In this document: positions 17,129 through 26,612 of the stretch, piece after piece
How positions within the stretch are numbered: position 1 is the first letter of the stretch
Layout: every line of letters starts with the position of its first letter
Origin: Micromonospora vinacea
Lineage (GTDB): Bacteria; Actinomycetota; Actinomycetes; Mycobacteriales; Micromonosporaceae
Direction of reading: 5' to 3'
Assembly: GCF_015751785.1 (NCBI RefSeq)
Contig: NZ_JADOTY010000001.1
Location: 5,828,001 to 5,892,000 of the forward strand
DNA length: 64,000 nucleotides
The notes under the pieces: model-generated
What the model saw: only the letters and a program-made list of their open reading frames with translations
Told to the model about the DNA's origin: nothing
The model's database searches: none
Translations under genes and position numbers: made by a program

Positions 17129-17896
17129 CTACCCGGCGATCTCGTCGCGTACCCGTTGTTGGAAGGCCCGGGCCTGCGCTCCGGTGGGCGGCGGCCCGCC
17201 GTGCCGGGCGGCGACCGCCTGTCGGATCACCTGGGCCGGGTCGCCGGTCTCGATCAGCCGCTGACCGGCCGCCACCTTCGCGAGCCAGACGCCGTCGCGG
17301 TGGCGCACCAGCGACCGGCAGGCGCCGATTACGGCGTCCTCGGTGCCGGGCGCGGGCTGGTCGGCCGGCGGTGTGGGCAGGGCCAGCCACCAGGTCAGCG
17401 CCTCGATGAGCAGCCGGCGCAGGTCGGCTGGGGCGAGGTCGGCGAAGGCTTCCCCCGCCGGCGGCCCGAGCAGTGGGAGTCCACTCTGGTGCAGGATGCT
17501 GCGATCGAGGCCGTACCAGAATCGGCCGTCGGCGGCCGGGCGGTCGGCGGGGTCGAGGGTGCGCCGGAACGGCATGGCGGCCCCGGTGTTCAGTTCGACC
17601 TCGAAGCCGGGCTCCGGGGTGCCGGAGGCTGCCACCGCCCGGTCGTAGACGACCAGTTCCAGGCCGCGCGCCGGGCAGGGCAGCGCCTCGTGCCGCAGTC
17701 GGGCGACCACCGTCCGCTTGGCGGCCTCGGTGAGCGGTCCGGCGCTGAGCAGTGCCACGTCCACGTCGCTGCGGCCCGGCTGGTACGCCCCGAGCCCCAC
17801 CGAGCCGGCCGCGTACGCGCCGACCAGGTCGGTGCCGAGCACGTCCCTGGCGGTGCTGACCAGGTCGTCGAGGTAGCGCTGAAGATCGGAGTCCAC
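17129..17896 (-). CDS. Nucleotidyltransferase of the aminoglycoside adenylyltransferase (AadA/DUF4111) type
   Basis: 255 residues from GTG 17896. The polymerase-beta-like NTase motif is clear: YAAGSVGLGAYQPGRSDVDV near residues 28-47, with the G-S and D-x-D metal ligands; the third acid is probably in LELVVYD. The alpha-helical carboxy half (LIEALTWWLALP, VIGACRSLVRHRDG) matches AadA/DUF4111 proteins that adenylylate spectinomycin or streptomycin. Chromosomal actinomycete members are not proven to give resistance, so the substrate is left open. It is convergent with the oxidoreductase and stands alone on its strand. Confidence 0.8.
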   Translation of the reverse strand: MDSDLQRYLDDLVSTARDVLGTDLVGAYAAGSVGLGAYQPGRSDVDVALLSAGPLTEAAKRTVVARLRHEALPCPARGLELVVYDRAVAASGTPEPGFEVELNTGAAMPFRRTLDPADRPAADGRFWYGLDRSILHQSGLPLLGPPAGEAFADLAPADLRRLLIEALTWWLALPTPPADQPAPGTEDAVIGACRSLVRHRDGVWLAKVAAGQRLIETGDPAQVIRQAVAARHGGPPPTGAQARAFQQRVRDEIAG

Positions 17897-17932
17897 GGGT
17901 CATCATGACGCACGGCTCGGAACCCGGCGGGG

Positions 17933-19273
17933 CTACCCCGCGTAGAGCAGCAGCAGACCGGCGACGGTGTAGGCGACCATCAGCGCCAGCAGGGGTAGTT
18001 GGCCGGCCACCGCCCGGGCCCGGGGGAACAGGTACAGGGCGCGGTCGTGGGCGAGCAGCGTGCCGAGCAGGTGCCCGAGGATGATGACGGTGACCTGGAG
18101 GGTCGCCACCCCGGAGGGCGTGACCAGCGCGGTCTGCGGCTCCCAGTCGGCGGTGCCGAGCCAGTTGGCGCCGGTGCCCAGCGGGTCGGAGAGCAATGCG
18201 ACGGTGCGCTGGCCCTCCAGGATCAGCAGCGAGTAGTAGTGCGCCACCACGTACCCGACGGCGATCGGCACGATGGAGTGGGCGATCTCGCCCGGCACCC
18301 CACGGGCCTCGGCCGCGTCGGCGCGACCGATGCGCGCCGCGGCGCCGGTGGCGGCGAGGTACGCGATCGCGACGGCGGCGATGACGACGCTCAGACCGGC
18401 GGTGCCGGTGACCGCCGGGTGCAGGCCGTTCTCCTGGCTGAAGCGCAACCAGACCGGCGCGTTGGAGAGGCTGTCGTACATGGTCGAGCCGAGCAGCACG
18501 ATCACCACGGCGACCAGCCCGGGGCGGGGTCGCAGGCCGGCGATCCCGTCGAGCGGGTTGCGCCACACCAGGACGCCGTCCGCGGCCCGGCCGAGCGGGG
18601 CGAGCTGACCGATCAGGCTGCTGTACACCTCGAACGGGTCGGCGTGGTCGAACCAGCCGGCGCCGAACAGCACCGCCCCGGCCAGCAGGACCACCGTGTA
18701 CCCGGCCAGCCAGGCGGTGATGACCGGCAGGGTGGCCCGGTCGGGGGCGACCAGTTCCAGCCAGACGAACCCGAACACTGTGGCGGCGGCCGGCCACCAC
18801 CCGACGCTGGCGGGCAGCTCACGGAGCCCACGGTTCGGGTCGCGCCGCGCGGCCAGCGCCGCGAGCAGGTGGACCGTGCGCAGCGGGTTGACCGCCCGCC
18901 AGATCGGGCCGAGCAGCAGCGACAGCGGGGCCAGCCCGACCCAGAGCAGCACGTAGAGCGTGCCGGCGGTGGGGTTGTCCACTGTGTCCGGGCCGCCCAG
19001 CAGTCCGAGGCAGAACCAGGCGGCGGCGAGCAGGCCGAGCCCGCGCAGCGCCCATCGGAACGTGGGCGCGTCGAGGAGTCGGGCGAGCCAGCCCGGCACC
19101 GGGCGACCGCCGGTGGCGTCCCGGTCGAGTCGGGGTTCACGCCAGAGCAGGCCGAGCGCCACGAAGGTGACGACGAGGGTCAGCGCGGCGGCGACGACGA
19201 GCTGCGGCAGCGTGATCGGCAGGTCCTGGCGGCCACCGACGCCGTGTGCCAGCAGCGTGGGAGCGGCTGTCAT
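17933..19273 (-). CDS. Polytopic membrane protein of a copper-type gene group
   Basis: 446 residues with about ten hydrophobic helices, spread from residues 20-45 to 425-445. A histidine-containing motif (GYVVAHYYSLLILEGQ) and a conserved NPLRTVHLLAA segment are seen. No catalytic motif is recognisable. It starts five bases after the stop of the cupredoxin lipoprotein gene, and CopC is divergent next door. The grouping suggests that this protein anchors or feeds an extracytoplasmic copper or redox step. I cannot name the family; a CopD-like role is possible but the sequence is not a clear CopD. Confidence 0.75.
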   Translation of the reverse strand: MTAAPTLLAHGVGGRQDLPITLPQLVVAAALTLVVTFVALGLLWREPRLDRDATGGRPVPGWLARLLDAPTFRWALRGLGLLAAAWFCLGLLGGPDTVDNPTAGTLYVLLWVGLAPLSLLLGPIWRAVNPLRTVHLLAALAARRDPNRGLRELPASVGWWPAAATVFGFVWLELVAPDRATLPVITAWLAGYTVVLLAGAVLFGAGWFDHADPFEVYSSLIGQLAPLGRAADGVLVWRNPLDGIAGLRPRPGLVAVVIVLLGSTMYDSLSNAPVWLRFSQENGLHPAVTGTAGLSVVIAAVAIAYLAATGAAARIGRADAAEARGVPGEIAHSIVPIAVGYVVAHYYSLLILEGQRTVALLSDPLGTGANWLGTADWEPQTALVTPSGVATLQVTVIILGHLLGTLLAHDRALYLFPRARAVAGQLPLLALMVAYTVAGLLLLYAG

Positions 19274-19278
19274 GCCGC

Positions 19279-19755
19279 TCAGCGGACGACGAGTTGGAAG
19301 AGCACCAGCTCGGACTCGTGCGTCTCCACCTCGAACAGCCCGGTCTTGTCGGCCCGGAACTCCACCGAGCCGGGCGTGCCGGCCGGCAGCCGGGCGCCCA
19401 GGTCGTAGCCGTGCACGTGCAACTCGTCGGCCACGTCGGAGGTGACAGTGATCCGGACCAGCTGGCCCTTACTGACGGTGATCCTTCCGGTCGGCGGGTC
19501 GACCCGCTTCTTCGCGATGGTCACGGTGATCTGTTGGTCCACGGCGGCGGTGCTGGCGGAGGCGCTGGGCGTGCTGGTGGCCGTCGGGGCCGGCGCGGTG
19601 GGGGTGGCGCTCGACGGTGCGGCGGACGTGGGCGCCGTCGAGGGGGTGGCCACGGAGGGGTCGTCGTCCTGCCCACACGCGGCGAGGAGCAGGGCGGCGA
19701 GGGCGGCGGCAGCGAGGGTGGCGGTGGTGCGGGCGGCGGGGGTACGGACGAGCAC
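19279..19755 (-). CDS. Cupredoxin-like lipoprotein
   Basis: 158 residues; GTG 19755 has GGAG eight bases upstream. The signal peptide ends in the lipobox LLAAC, so the mature protein is attached to the outer face of the membrane. A Ser/Thr/Pro/Ala-rich linker is followed by a domain of roughly 95 residues with cupredoxin-style strands (ITVTIAKKRVDPPTGRITVS, ADELHVHGYDLGARL, ETHESELVLFQLVV). The HVHGYD block supplies candidate metal ligands, but a canonical C-x-H-x-M loop is absent, so it may not be a true blue-copper site. It is the first gene of a pair with the membrane protein. Confidence 0.8.
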   Translation of the reverse strand: MLVRTPAARTTATLAAAALAALLLAACGQDDDPSVATPSTAPTSAAPSSATPTAPAPTATSTPSASASTAAVDQQITVTIAKKRVDPPTGRITVSKGQLVRITVTSDVADELHVHGYDLGARLPAGTPGSVEFRADKTGLFEVETHESELVLFQLVVR

Positions 19756-19858
19756 GGGCGGACTCCGAACGACGCGAGGGGGACGGGTGTCGGGTTGATC
19801 GTCGGGGAGGAGAACTCTACGTCTTGTTCGGTGACGGGGAAATGACCATGATGAACGA

Positions 19859-20725
19859 ATGCGATCGAAGCTGGTCACTGTGCGTAAGGTCCTGAGTCGG
19901 GTCGTGGCGGCGCTGGCGGCGACAGTGGTGGTGTCGTTGCTGCTGCCGGTCACCCCGGCGTCCGCGCACGGCCAGCTGGCGACCTCCACCCCACTGAAGG
20001 GCACCGTCGTCCGCGAGCCGCTGACCCAGTTGGCGTTGTACTTCACCGAGAAGCCGGCGTCGAACGCGCACTTCGCCATCAGCGGGCCGAACGGGTCGCG
20101 AGTGGACAACGGCTGGTCCTACGGTGAGCCGAAGCGACTGGACAAGCCGGTCACCGAGTACTTCATGGTCGACGGCGTGTTCGAGCCACGGCTGTACCAC
20201 ACCGGCTTCCCGGCCATGGTGACCGTCGCGCACTGGCCGGCGAAGGGCCGTTACACCGCCAGCTACCTCTCCGTCGCCTCCGACGGTGAGGCGGTGCGGG
20301 GCGAGGTGACCTTCGACTACCAGGGCCCGGGCACGGCGGCTCCGGCCGGCTGGTCGGCGCCCACTGCGGGGCCGGATCCGGCGCTGCTCGCCCAGGCCGA
20401 GGGCGAGGGCTCGACCACCTCCGGGGCCACCGGCAGTCCGGTCGCCCCGACCGGCACTCCGGCGGACGACCCGGCCGGCGCCGCGGAGGAGCAGCGCGAC
20501 ACCGGGTTCCCAGCCTGGCTGATCCCGGCCCTGATCGTCGTCACGGTCTCGGCGGTCGTGCTGGTGGCGGCCCGCCGACGACCTGCGTCGCGCGGAGCGT
20601 CCACTGCGGACCGCCGGCCCGCCGGCGCGGCGAGCCGGGGTGGCGCCGCCACCCGCAAGTCCGGCAGCCCGACTCGGAAGACCGGCAATCGGTCCGGTGG
20701 TCCGGCGCGGCGCGGACGGCGGTAG
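19859..20725 (+). CDS. CopC-domain copper-binding protein, membrane anchored
   Basis: 288 residues. The signal peptide ends at ASA just before HGQL; the exposed amino-terminal histidine is the typical first copper ligand of CopC. The domain (LATSTPLKGTVV, LALYFTEKPASNAHFAISG, RYTASYLSVASDGEAVRGEV) runs to about residue 155 and ends with the D-G-E/H-x-V-x-G block of the family. A low-complexity linker, one membrane helix (PAWLIPALIVVTVSAVVLV) and a strongly basic tail follow. It binds Cu outside the membrane and is transcribed away from the cupredoxin/membrane-protein pair, with 103 bases between them. Confidence 0.88.
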   Translation: MRSKLVTVRKVLSRVVAALAATVVVSLLLPVTPASAHGQLATSTPLKGTVVREPLTQLALYFTEKPASNAHFAISGPNGSRVDNGWSYGEPKRLDKPVTEYFMVDGVFEPRLYHTGFPAMVTVAHWPAKGRYTASYLSVASDGEAVRGEVTFDYQGPGTAAPAGWSAPTAGPDPALLAQAEGEGSTTSGATGSPVAPTGTPADDPAGAAEEQRDTGFPAWLIPALIVVTVSAVVLVAARRRPASRGASTADRRPAGAASRGGAATRKSGSPTRKTGNRSGGPARRGRR

Positions 20726-20777
20726 ACCGTGGCCATAGCCGGCCATTCTTCGCGTACCGCCTCGAACTTTCGCTCGG

Positions 20778-20797
20778 ACATCAAGAACTTTTGATGT
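20778..20797. promoter_or_regulatory. Inverted repeat upstream of the secreted dehydrogenase gene
   Basis: ACATCAA-N6-TTGATGT is a perfect dyad about 180 bases before ATG 20975, in a locally AT-richer patch of an otherwise gene-free 249 bases. Candidate operator; protein unknown. Confidence 0.4.
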
Positions 20798-20974
20798 ATC
20801 GAGGCGAAGCCATGGACAGTCCAATCGAAACACCTTAATGTTCCGAGCCATCCACCCGGTGTTTCCGCAATGTCACTCGTCGGCGTCGAGGACGTTACGG
20901 AACCGGGGCCGACGGTCATCCTCACCGCTGATCCACGCCGGCCGTCGGACACTCCACTGCCTCCTGGAGGAACG

Positions 20975-23380
20975 ATGGGCACACGCCTGCTACGCCGACT
21001 CCACCATCCCGTCCTGGGTGCGCTGGCACTCGTCCTCGCCGCCGGCCTCTGGGCCGTCCCCGCCAACGCCGCCCCCGCGCAGGAACCGGGCGTCACGCTG
21101 CGCGTCTTCGACGTGCAGGTGCCGCTGTCCGAGTTGTGCACCCTCAAGCCCGCCCAGACCCCGAACGTGGACAAGCTGATGTCCACCATCAACTGGACCT
21201 CGGCGGCCGACTTCGGCTTCGAGGACAACTTCGTCTCGCAGGTGCTCGGCAACATCACCACCACCCAGGCCGGCAACTACACGTTCCGGCTCAGCAGCGA
21301 CGACGGCTCCAAGCTGTCGATCGACAACGCCGTGGTGATCAACCACGACGGCCTGCACGGCGCGACCCCGCCCAAGGAAGGCAGCGTCACCCTCACCGCC
21401 GGGCTGCACCCGCTGCGCATCGACCACTTCGAGCGTGGGGGCGGGCAGCAGATCACCCTGGAGTGGAAGACACCCGGTTCGTCGACCTTCGTGGTCGTAC
21501 CGAACTCGGCGCTGAGCACCGACGCCGGCGTGGTCCGGGTGACCGCACCCGGACGCAAGGAGTGCGAGGGGATCGCCGACACCCCTGGCGACGGCCTGCC
21601 ACTGACCGGCGTGCACCCCGGCTACACAGTGACCAACCTGCGACCCAGCGGCTTCCAGCCGAAGGTCACCGGCATGGACTGGCTGGCCGACGGCCGGCTG
21701 GTCATCAGCACCTGGGGCGGCAGCGATCAGTCCGGCACCTCCCAGGACGGCGAGGTCTGGATCCTCGGCAACACCGGCGGGTCGACGAGCCCGGGCAACG
21801 TGACCACCAAGAAGATCGCCGGCGGCCTCAAGGAACCGATGGGGCTCAAGGTCGTCGACGGGGTGGTCTACGTGACCGAGAAGCAGCGGTTGACCCGGCT
21901 GGTGAACACCGGCGGTGACGAGGTGGCCGAGCGCCTGGAAACCGTCGCCACCTGGCCGTACGGCGGCAACTTCCACGAGTTCGCGTTCGGCCTGCTCTAC
22001 CAGGACGGGTTCTTCTATCTGAACCTGTCGGTGTCCATCAACTCGGGCGGCGCCACCACCAACCCGCAGCCCGCCACCAACCGGGGCACCACCCTCAAGG
22101 TCAACAAGGACACCGGCGCGGTCAGCTACGTCGCCGGCGGTCTGCGTACGCCGCACGGCATCGGCTGGGGCCCGGAGGGCGGCATCTTCGTCACCGACAA
22201 CCAGGGCGGCTGGCTGCCCTCGTCGAAGCTGGTGCACGTCAAGCAGGGCCGGTTCTTCAACCACTTCACCAACCCGGCAGGCCCGTTCGACACCGCGCTG
22301 GTCACCCCGCCGGTGCTCTGGATGCCGCAGAACGAGATCGCCAACTCGCCCAGCACGCCGATGTACCTGACCAGCGGTCGGTACGCCGGCCAGTTCGTCA
22401 TCGGCGACGTGACGTACGGCGGCCTGCAACGGGCGAATGTGGAGAAGGTCAACGGCGAGTACCAGGGCGCCCTGTTCCGGCTCACCCAGGGCCTGGAGGC
22501 AGGTGTCTCCGAGGTCAACGTCGGCCCGGACGGCGCGATCTACGTCGGCGGGCTCGGCGCGGGCGGCAACTGGGGCCAGACCGGCAAGCTGTCGTACGGC
22601 CTGCAGAAGCTCACCCCGAACACCGCCACCACGTTCGAGATGCTCGCGATGCGCGCCACCACGACCGGCTTCGAGGTGGAGTACACCCAGCCCGTCTCGG
22701 CGGCGACCGCCGCCGAGCTGGCCGCGCGCTACAAGATCAAGCAATGGCGGTACGTGGCGACGTCGAGCTACGGCGGCCCGAAGATCGACGAGGAGACGCT
22801 GACCGTCACCTCGGCCACCCTCTCGGCGGACGGAAAGAAGGTCAGCCTCGCGGTGGCCGGCCGCAAGGCCGGTCGGGTGGTGCACCTGCGCTCGCCGCGC
22901 CCGTTCACCTCCACCAGTGGCCAGTCACTGTGGAGCACCGAGGCGTGGTACACGCTCAACTCCATCCCGGGCAGCCCGCCGCCGCCGACCGGCGGCACCA
23001 TCACCGGCGTCGGCGGCAAGTGCCTGGACGTCGACAACGCCGGCACCGCCGACGGTACGAAGATCCAGCTGTGGACCTGCAACGGCACCGCCGCGCAGTC
23101 GTGGACCCGGGTCGGCGACACCTACCGGGTGCTCGGCAAGTGCCTGGACATCGACAACGGCGGCACCGCGAACGGTACGAAGATCCAGCTCTGGACCTGC
23201 AACGGCACCGGTGCGCAGGTCTGGCAGCCACAGGCCGACGGGTCGATCCGCAACCCGCAGTCCGGCAAGATCATGGAGGCCGCCGGCGGTAACACCGGCG
23301 ACGGCACCCAGATCCAGCTCGGCACGTACGCGGGCGGCGCACACCAGAAGTGGGTGGTCAGTAGCGGGGTAACCGGCTGA
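20975..23380 (+). CDS. Secreted PA14 / glucose-sorbosone-dehydrogenase-like / ricin-B lectin protein
   Basis: 801 residues; ATG 20975 has GGAGG five bases upstream. The signal peptide ends at ANA. Residues about 30-190 form a PA14-type carbohydrate-binding domain (YTFRLSSDDGSKLSIDN, HPLRIDHFERGGG). Residues about 205-560 form a six-blade propeller resembling glucose/sorbosone dehydrogenases (VTGMDWLADGRLVISTWGG, GLRTPHGIGWGPEGGIFVTD). A short beta domain then leads to three ricin-B units with GKCLDVDN and Q-x-W (IQLWTC). It is an extracellular protein for plant or microbial polysaccharide, probably a PQQ-type sugar oxidase or a lectin. The PQQ ligands cannot be proved by eye. Confidence 0.85.
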   Translation: MGTRLLRRLHHPVLGALALVLAAGLWAVPANAAPAQEPGVTLRVFDVQVPLSELCTLKPAQTPNVDKLMSTINWTSAADFGFEDNFVSQVLGNITTTQAGNYTFRLSSDDGSKLSIDNAVVINHDGLHGATPPKEGSVTLTAGLHPLRIDHFERGGGQQITLEWKTPGSSTFVVVPNSALSTDAGVVRVTAPGRKECEGIADTPGDGLPLTGVHPGYTVTNLRPSGFQPKVTGMDWLADGRLVISTWGGSDQSGTSQDGEVWILGNTGGSTSPGNVTTKKIAGGLKEPMGLKVVDGVVYVTEKQRLTRLVNTGGDEVAERLETVATWPYGGNFHEFAFGLLYQDGFFYLNLSVSINSGGATTNPQPATNRGTTLKVNKDTGAVSYVAGGLRTPHGIGWGPEGGIFVTDNQGGWLPSSKLVHVKQGRFFNHFTNPAGPFDTALVTPPVLWMPQNEIANSPSTPMYLTSGRYAGQFVIGDVTYGGLQRANVEKVNGEYQGALFRLTQGLEAGVSEVNVGPDGAIYVGGLGAGGNWGQTGKLSYGLQKLTPNTATTFEMLAMRATTTGFEVEYTQPVSAATAAELAARYKIKQWRYVATSSYGGPKIDEETLTVTSATLSADGKKVSLAVAGRKAGRVVHLRSPRPFTSTSGQSLWSTEAWYTLNSIPGSPPPPTGGTITGVGGKCLDVDNAGTADGTKIQLWTCNGTAAQSWTRVGDTYRVLGKCLDIDNGGTANGTKIQLWTCNGTGAQVWQPQADGSIRNPQSGKIMEAAGGNTGDGTQIQLGTYAGGAHQKWVVSSGVTG

Positions 23381-23385
23381 CAGTC

Positions 23386-23435
23386 GACGGGCGGGGCGTG
23401 GTCTGACCGGCGGGTCAGGTTGCGCCCCGCCCGTC
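23386..23435. terminator. Strong hairpin between convergent genes
   Basis: Perfect 13-base arms 23386-23398 and 23423-23435 (GACGGGCGGGGCG), with an inner stem CTGACC/GGTCAG in the loop. Serves the plus gene ending at 23380 and the minus gene ending at 23455. Confidence 0.75.
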
Positions 23436-23454
23436 CACCTCGCGAAGGTCGCGC

Positions 23455-24423
23455 TCAGCGGAACAGCACCGGCCGGTTCCCCCGGGCGCCGACGAACTGG
23501 CCCCGGATGTTGATGTCCTCGATCGAGTCGGTAACCCACACGCCCCGGGTGGTCAGGTCGGTCATCACCCCGTTGCGCCACAGGAACGGGTGCCACGCAG
23601 CGGTGGTGGTGCTCTGGCCCACCACCTCACCCCGGTCGTTGATCGCGGTGGCGCGACTCCAGTCGCCACCGAGCGTGCCGAGGTCGGTCAGTGTGCCGTT
23701 CTGCCAGCGGAACGCCCGCCCGTTCGCCGCGCCCACCACCTGGCCCCGGTTGTTGACCCCGATGGCCTCGCTGCCGATCTGGGTGAAGACGCCGTTGCGC
23801 AGGAGACCGCCCACGCAGGTGCACGGGTAGTCCTGCGGGGGCACGTTGAACCCGCCCACCACGTCGCCCGCGTTGTTGACGTCGGTGGTGAACTCGTAGA
23901 AGTACTCCCGGCCCAGGTCGGTGAAGACCCCGTTGCGCCACAGGAAGCGGTGCGGCATGTCGCCAGCCGGTTCACTGGTGCCGAGCACCTGCCGCCGGTC
24001 GTTGACCCCGATCGCCACGCTGTTCTCCCCACCCAGGGTGCCCAGGTCGTGGAGCCGACCGTCGCGCCAGAGCACCGCGCGGGTCAGGTAGTCCGAGCCG
24101 AAGGAGGTGATCGCCACGTCACCGAACTCGTTGACGTCCACCGCGCTGGAATCCGTGTCGCCTGGCAGCACACCCAGGTCGATGATGACACCGTGGCGCC
24201 AGAGCACGGCGTGCCGGGCGCCGCTGGCGACGGTACTCCAGCCGACGATGTCGCCGCGGTCGTTCATCGCCGTCGCAGCGCCGTCGCCTCCGGACAGGGT
24301 GCCGAGGTCGACGACCCGATAGCTGTGCGGGGACGCGGCGACGGGAGCGGGAGCGAGGGTGATCAGCGCGACGACTGTCGTCGCAGCGGTCAGCAGGGGA
24401 CGCAGGGACACCATGGACGCCAA
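23455..24423 (-). CDS. Secreted HAF-repeat protein
   Basis: 322 residues if TTG 24423 is the start; that codon has GAGGAG about eight bases upstream, whereas the in-frame ATG at 24414 is too far from it. The signal peptide ends near VAASPHS. The body is at least six extracellular HAF-type repeats built as L-G-T-L-G-G ... A-x-x-I/V-N-x-x-G-x-V-V-G (DLGTLSGGDGAATAMNDRGD, AINDRGEVVGQS), each joined by FLWRNGVFTDLG. These fold as small beta units and are common in actinomycete and myxobacterial exoproteomes. No catalytic motif is visible; role unknown. Confidence 0.85.
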   Translation of the reverse strand: MASMVSLRPLLTAATTVVALITLAPAPVAASPHSYRVVDLGTLSGGDGAATAMNDRGDIVGWSTVASGARHAVLWRHGVIIDLGVLPGDTDSSAVDVNEFGDVAITSFGSDYLTRAVLWRDGRLHDLGTLGGENSVAIGVNDRRQVLGTSEPAGDMPHRFLWRNGVFTDLGREYFYEFTTDVNNAGDVVGGFNVPPQDYPCTCVGGLLRNGVFTQIGSEAIGVNNRGQVVGAANGRAFRWQNGTLTDLGTLGGDWSRATAINDRGEVVGQSTTTAAWHPFLWRNGVMTDLTTRGVWVTDSIEDINIRGQFVGARGNRPVLFR

Positions 24424-24588
24424 GGGGGACGCTCCTCGGATCGGAGCGGCGACGACCCGGCGGACGGGCGCGGGGCAACCACCACTGCGCGTTCGATCGG
24501 TAACGCACAGTAGATCCGGTGTCGCGGCGGCGCACCAGGGACCGAACGGTCACCGACGCCCGAGGCGTCCGGCGAGCGAGGGCGTCGG

Positions 24589-24975
24589 TCAGGGGCCGTG
24601 CGGCAGCGGCTGCGCCAGTGCCCGCAGGTCCGCCGGGAGCTGGGCCAGGGCGTCCTCGAACTCCCGGTGCCCGACCACCCGGTGCATCGTCTGGAGCACC
24701 GCGCGGGTGCCCCGCTCGGCAGCGGGGCGGTCGATCCCGGCGCGGTCGGCCACCCGGCGCAGGAACTCGTCGTAGCCGAACGTTTCCGGCGGCTCGGCGG
24801 CCTTGACCAGCAGCGGGCTCAGCTCGTCGGCCAGGTGGGGGGCCAACGCGCCCGCCTCCCCGCCGCTGAGCCGCTCGGTGAGGGTTCGCAGGACCGCCTC
24901 GGTGAGCGGGCGCGCCTGCTCCGGCGGGAGACCCGCCCGTGCCGCAACCTTGTCGACGAACGCCAGCTCGGCCAT
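24589..24975 (-). CDS. DUF2267-domain protein
   Basis: 128 residues from ATG 24975, preceded by a G-rich site. All-helical DUF2267 pattern: FVDKVAARAGLPPEQARPL, AVLRTLTERLSGGEAGALAP and a final EFEDALAQLPADLRALAQPL. Family proteins are soluble and linked to stress genes in actinomycetes; the molecular role is unknown. Stand-alone gene, divergent from the SnoaL-like gene. Confidence 0.8.
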   Translation of the reverse strand: MAELAFVDKVAARAGLPPEQARPLTEAVLRTLTERLSGGEAGALAPHLADELSPLLVKAAEPPETFGYDEFLRRVADRAGIDRPAAERGTRAVLQTMHRVVGHREFEDALAQLPADLRALAQPLPHGP

Positions 24976-25155
24976 GCCCCCGCCCTTCGCTTTCGGAAAC
25001 GCGTGGCTACCCGGGTCCACCGGCAGCAAACGCGGCAGCCGCAGCGGGATGGTTCTGCTGGTTGCTCAGCGCGGTGCCGTCGGCTTCTCGTACGGTGAGG
25101 TCGGACCGGGAACCCGACGGCTGCCCGACGGCGGCCCGTGCCGCAGGAGGAGCAG

Positions 25156-25488
25156 ATGGCCCTCGACCTGCCCGAGGTGATCGAGAGGTACTTCCGGGCC
25201 GTCAACGACCGGGACCTGGACGCGTTCGTCGCCTGCTTCGCGGACACCGCGAGCGTCGCCGACGAGGATCGGCTGTACGACGGGCGGGCGTCGATCCGCG
25301 CCTGGCGACAGAAGACGATGGACGCCTACTCGTACGCAGCGGAGCCGGTCCGGGTCACGTCGCAGGCGGGCGACTCGTACCTGGCCATCACCCGGGTGTC
25401 CGGCGACTTTCCCGGCAGCCCGATCGAGTTGCGGTACCGGTTCACGCTGCGCGACGGGTTGATCGGAGCCCTGGACATCCGTCCCTGA
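25156..25488 (+). CDS. NTF2/SnoaL-like small protein
   Basis: 110 residues; ATG 25156 has GGAGGAG six bases before it, better than the GTG at 25138. Cone-shaped NTF2-like fold: the opening helix VIERYFRAVNDRDLDAFVACF, then DTASVADEDRLYDGRASIRAW and strands to the end. Such domains bind small hydrophobic ligands or act as isomerases or cyclases; the catalytic Asp-His pair of SnoaL is not evident. Followed 34 bases later by an SDR gene on the same strand, a common pairing. Confidence 0.8.
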   Translation: MALDLPEVIERYFRAVNDRDLDAFVACFADTASVADEDRLYDGRASIRAWRQKTMDAYSYAAEPVRVTSQAGDSYLAITRVSGDFPGSPIELRYRFTLRDGLIGALDIRP

Positions 25489-25522
25489 CGGCGAGGTTGA
25501 TCCACGACACGAAGGGAACGCC

Positions 25523-26359
25523 GTGCCGCGAGTCTGGCTCATCACCGGCTGTTCGCGTGGTCTCGGCCGTGCCCTCGCCGATGCCGTCCTGGCCGACGGC
25601 GACCACCTGCTGGCCACCGCCCGCAACCCGGCGCAGCTCGACGACCTGGTCGACCGGCACGGCGACCAGGTCCGCGTGGTGGCCCTCGACGTCACCGACC
25701 CCGCCGCCGCCCGCGCCGCCGTCCGCACGGCGGTGGACACCTTCGGGCGGCTGGACATCCTGGTCAACAACGCGGGGTACGCCGACGTCGCCGCGATCGA
25801 GGACATGTCGGAGGACGACTTCCGGGCGCAGATCGAGGCCAACTTCTTCGGCGTGGTCAATCTGTCCCGGGCCGCCCTGCCGGTGATGCGCGAGCAGGGA
25901 CGCGGGCACATCGTGCAGATCTCCAGTGTCGGTAGCCGCGTCGCGAGCACGGGCCTGGGCGCGTACCAGTCCGCCAAGTGGGCGGTCAGCGGCTTCTCCG
26001 CGGTGCTCGCCAAAGAGGTCGAGGCGTTCGGGATCCGGATCACCTCGGTCGAGCCGGGCGGGCTGCGCACCGACTGGGCCGGTTCGTCGATGAGCGCCCT
26101 GCCGATCAGCGAACCGTACCGGCCGGTCATCGACCCGGCCGTGCAGCGGCTGCGCCAGGCCAGCGGCGCCCAGCCGGGCGATCCGGCCCGCGCCGCCCAG
26201 GCGATCATCCGGATCACCCGGGTCGACGAACCGCCGCTCCGGTTGCTGCTCGGCGCCGACGCCGTGGCGGCCGCCCAAGCGGCCGCCGAGGCGCTCGCCG
26301 CGTCCGACGCCCGGTGGCGGGAGTTGAGCGGGTCCATCGCCTTCGACGCGGCCCCCTGA
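25523..26359 (+). CDS. Classical short-chain dehydrogenase/reductase
   Basis: 278 residues from GTG 25523. Cofactor motif TGCSRGLG (residues 8-15), DVTDP acidic block, NNAG near residue 86, catalytic Ser in ISSVGS, and Tyr-x3-Lys in AYQSAKWA at about 150, followed by the PGG block. All catalytic residues are present. The TGCSRGLG signature and the GLRTDWAGSS block place it with actinomycete oxidoreductases annotated as SDR. NADP(H) preference is suggested by the Arg after the second strand (ATARNP). Substrate unknown. Confidence 0.9.
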   Translation: MPRVWLITGCSRGLGRALADAVLADGDHLLATARNPAQLDDLVDRHGDQVRVVALDVTDPAAARAAVRTAVDTFGRLDILVNNAGYADVAAIEDMSEDDFRAQIEANFFGVVNLSRAALPVMREQGRGHIVQISSVGSRVASTGLGAYQSAKWAVSGFSAVLAKEVEAFGIRITSVEPGGLRTDWAGSSMSALPISEPYRPVIDPAVQRLRQASGAQPGDPARAAQAIIRITRVDEPPLRLLLGADAVAAAQAAAEALAASDARWRELSGSIAFDAAP

Positions 26360-26612
26360 CCCGACCGCCCCCACCCGACCGTCGACGCTGACCCGGTCCC
26401 CTACCGGACCGCCGAGCCGGGCCGGCCCGTAGGTGATCAACCGCCGAACGGACGAGACGGCCGAGGGGCCGGTGGGTGACATGATGTGGCGACAACAGCT
26501 GTCGCTACGAGAAGGGTTCCGGCTGCCCGATGGCGCACTCAGAGGCTCGCACGTCCACGACACCCGCGCGGATCGCGGTGCCGCTGGCCGGGCTGCCGCA
26601 CCGGGCGGGCTG

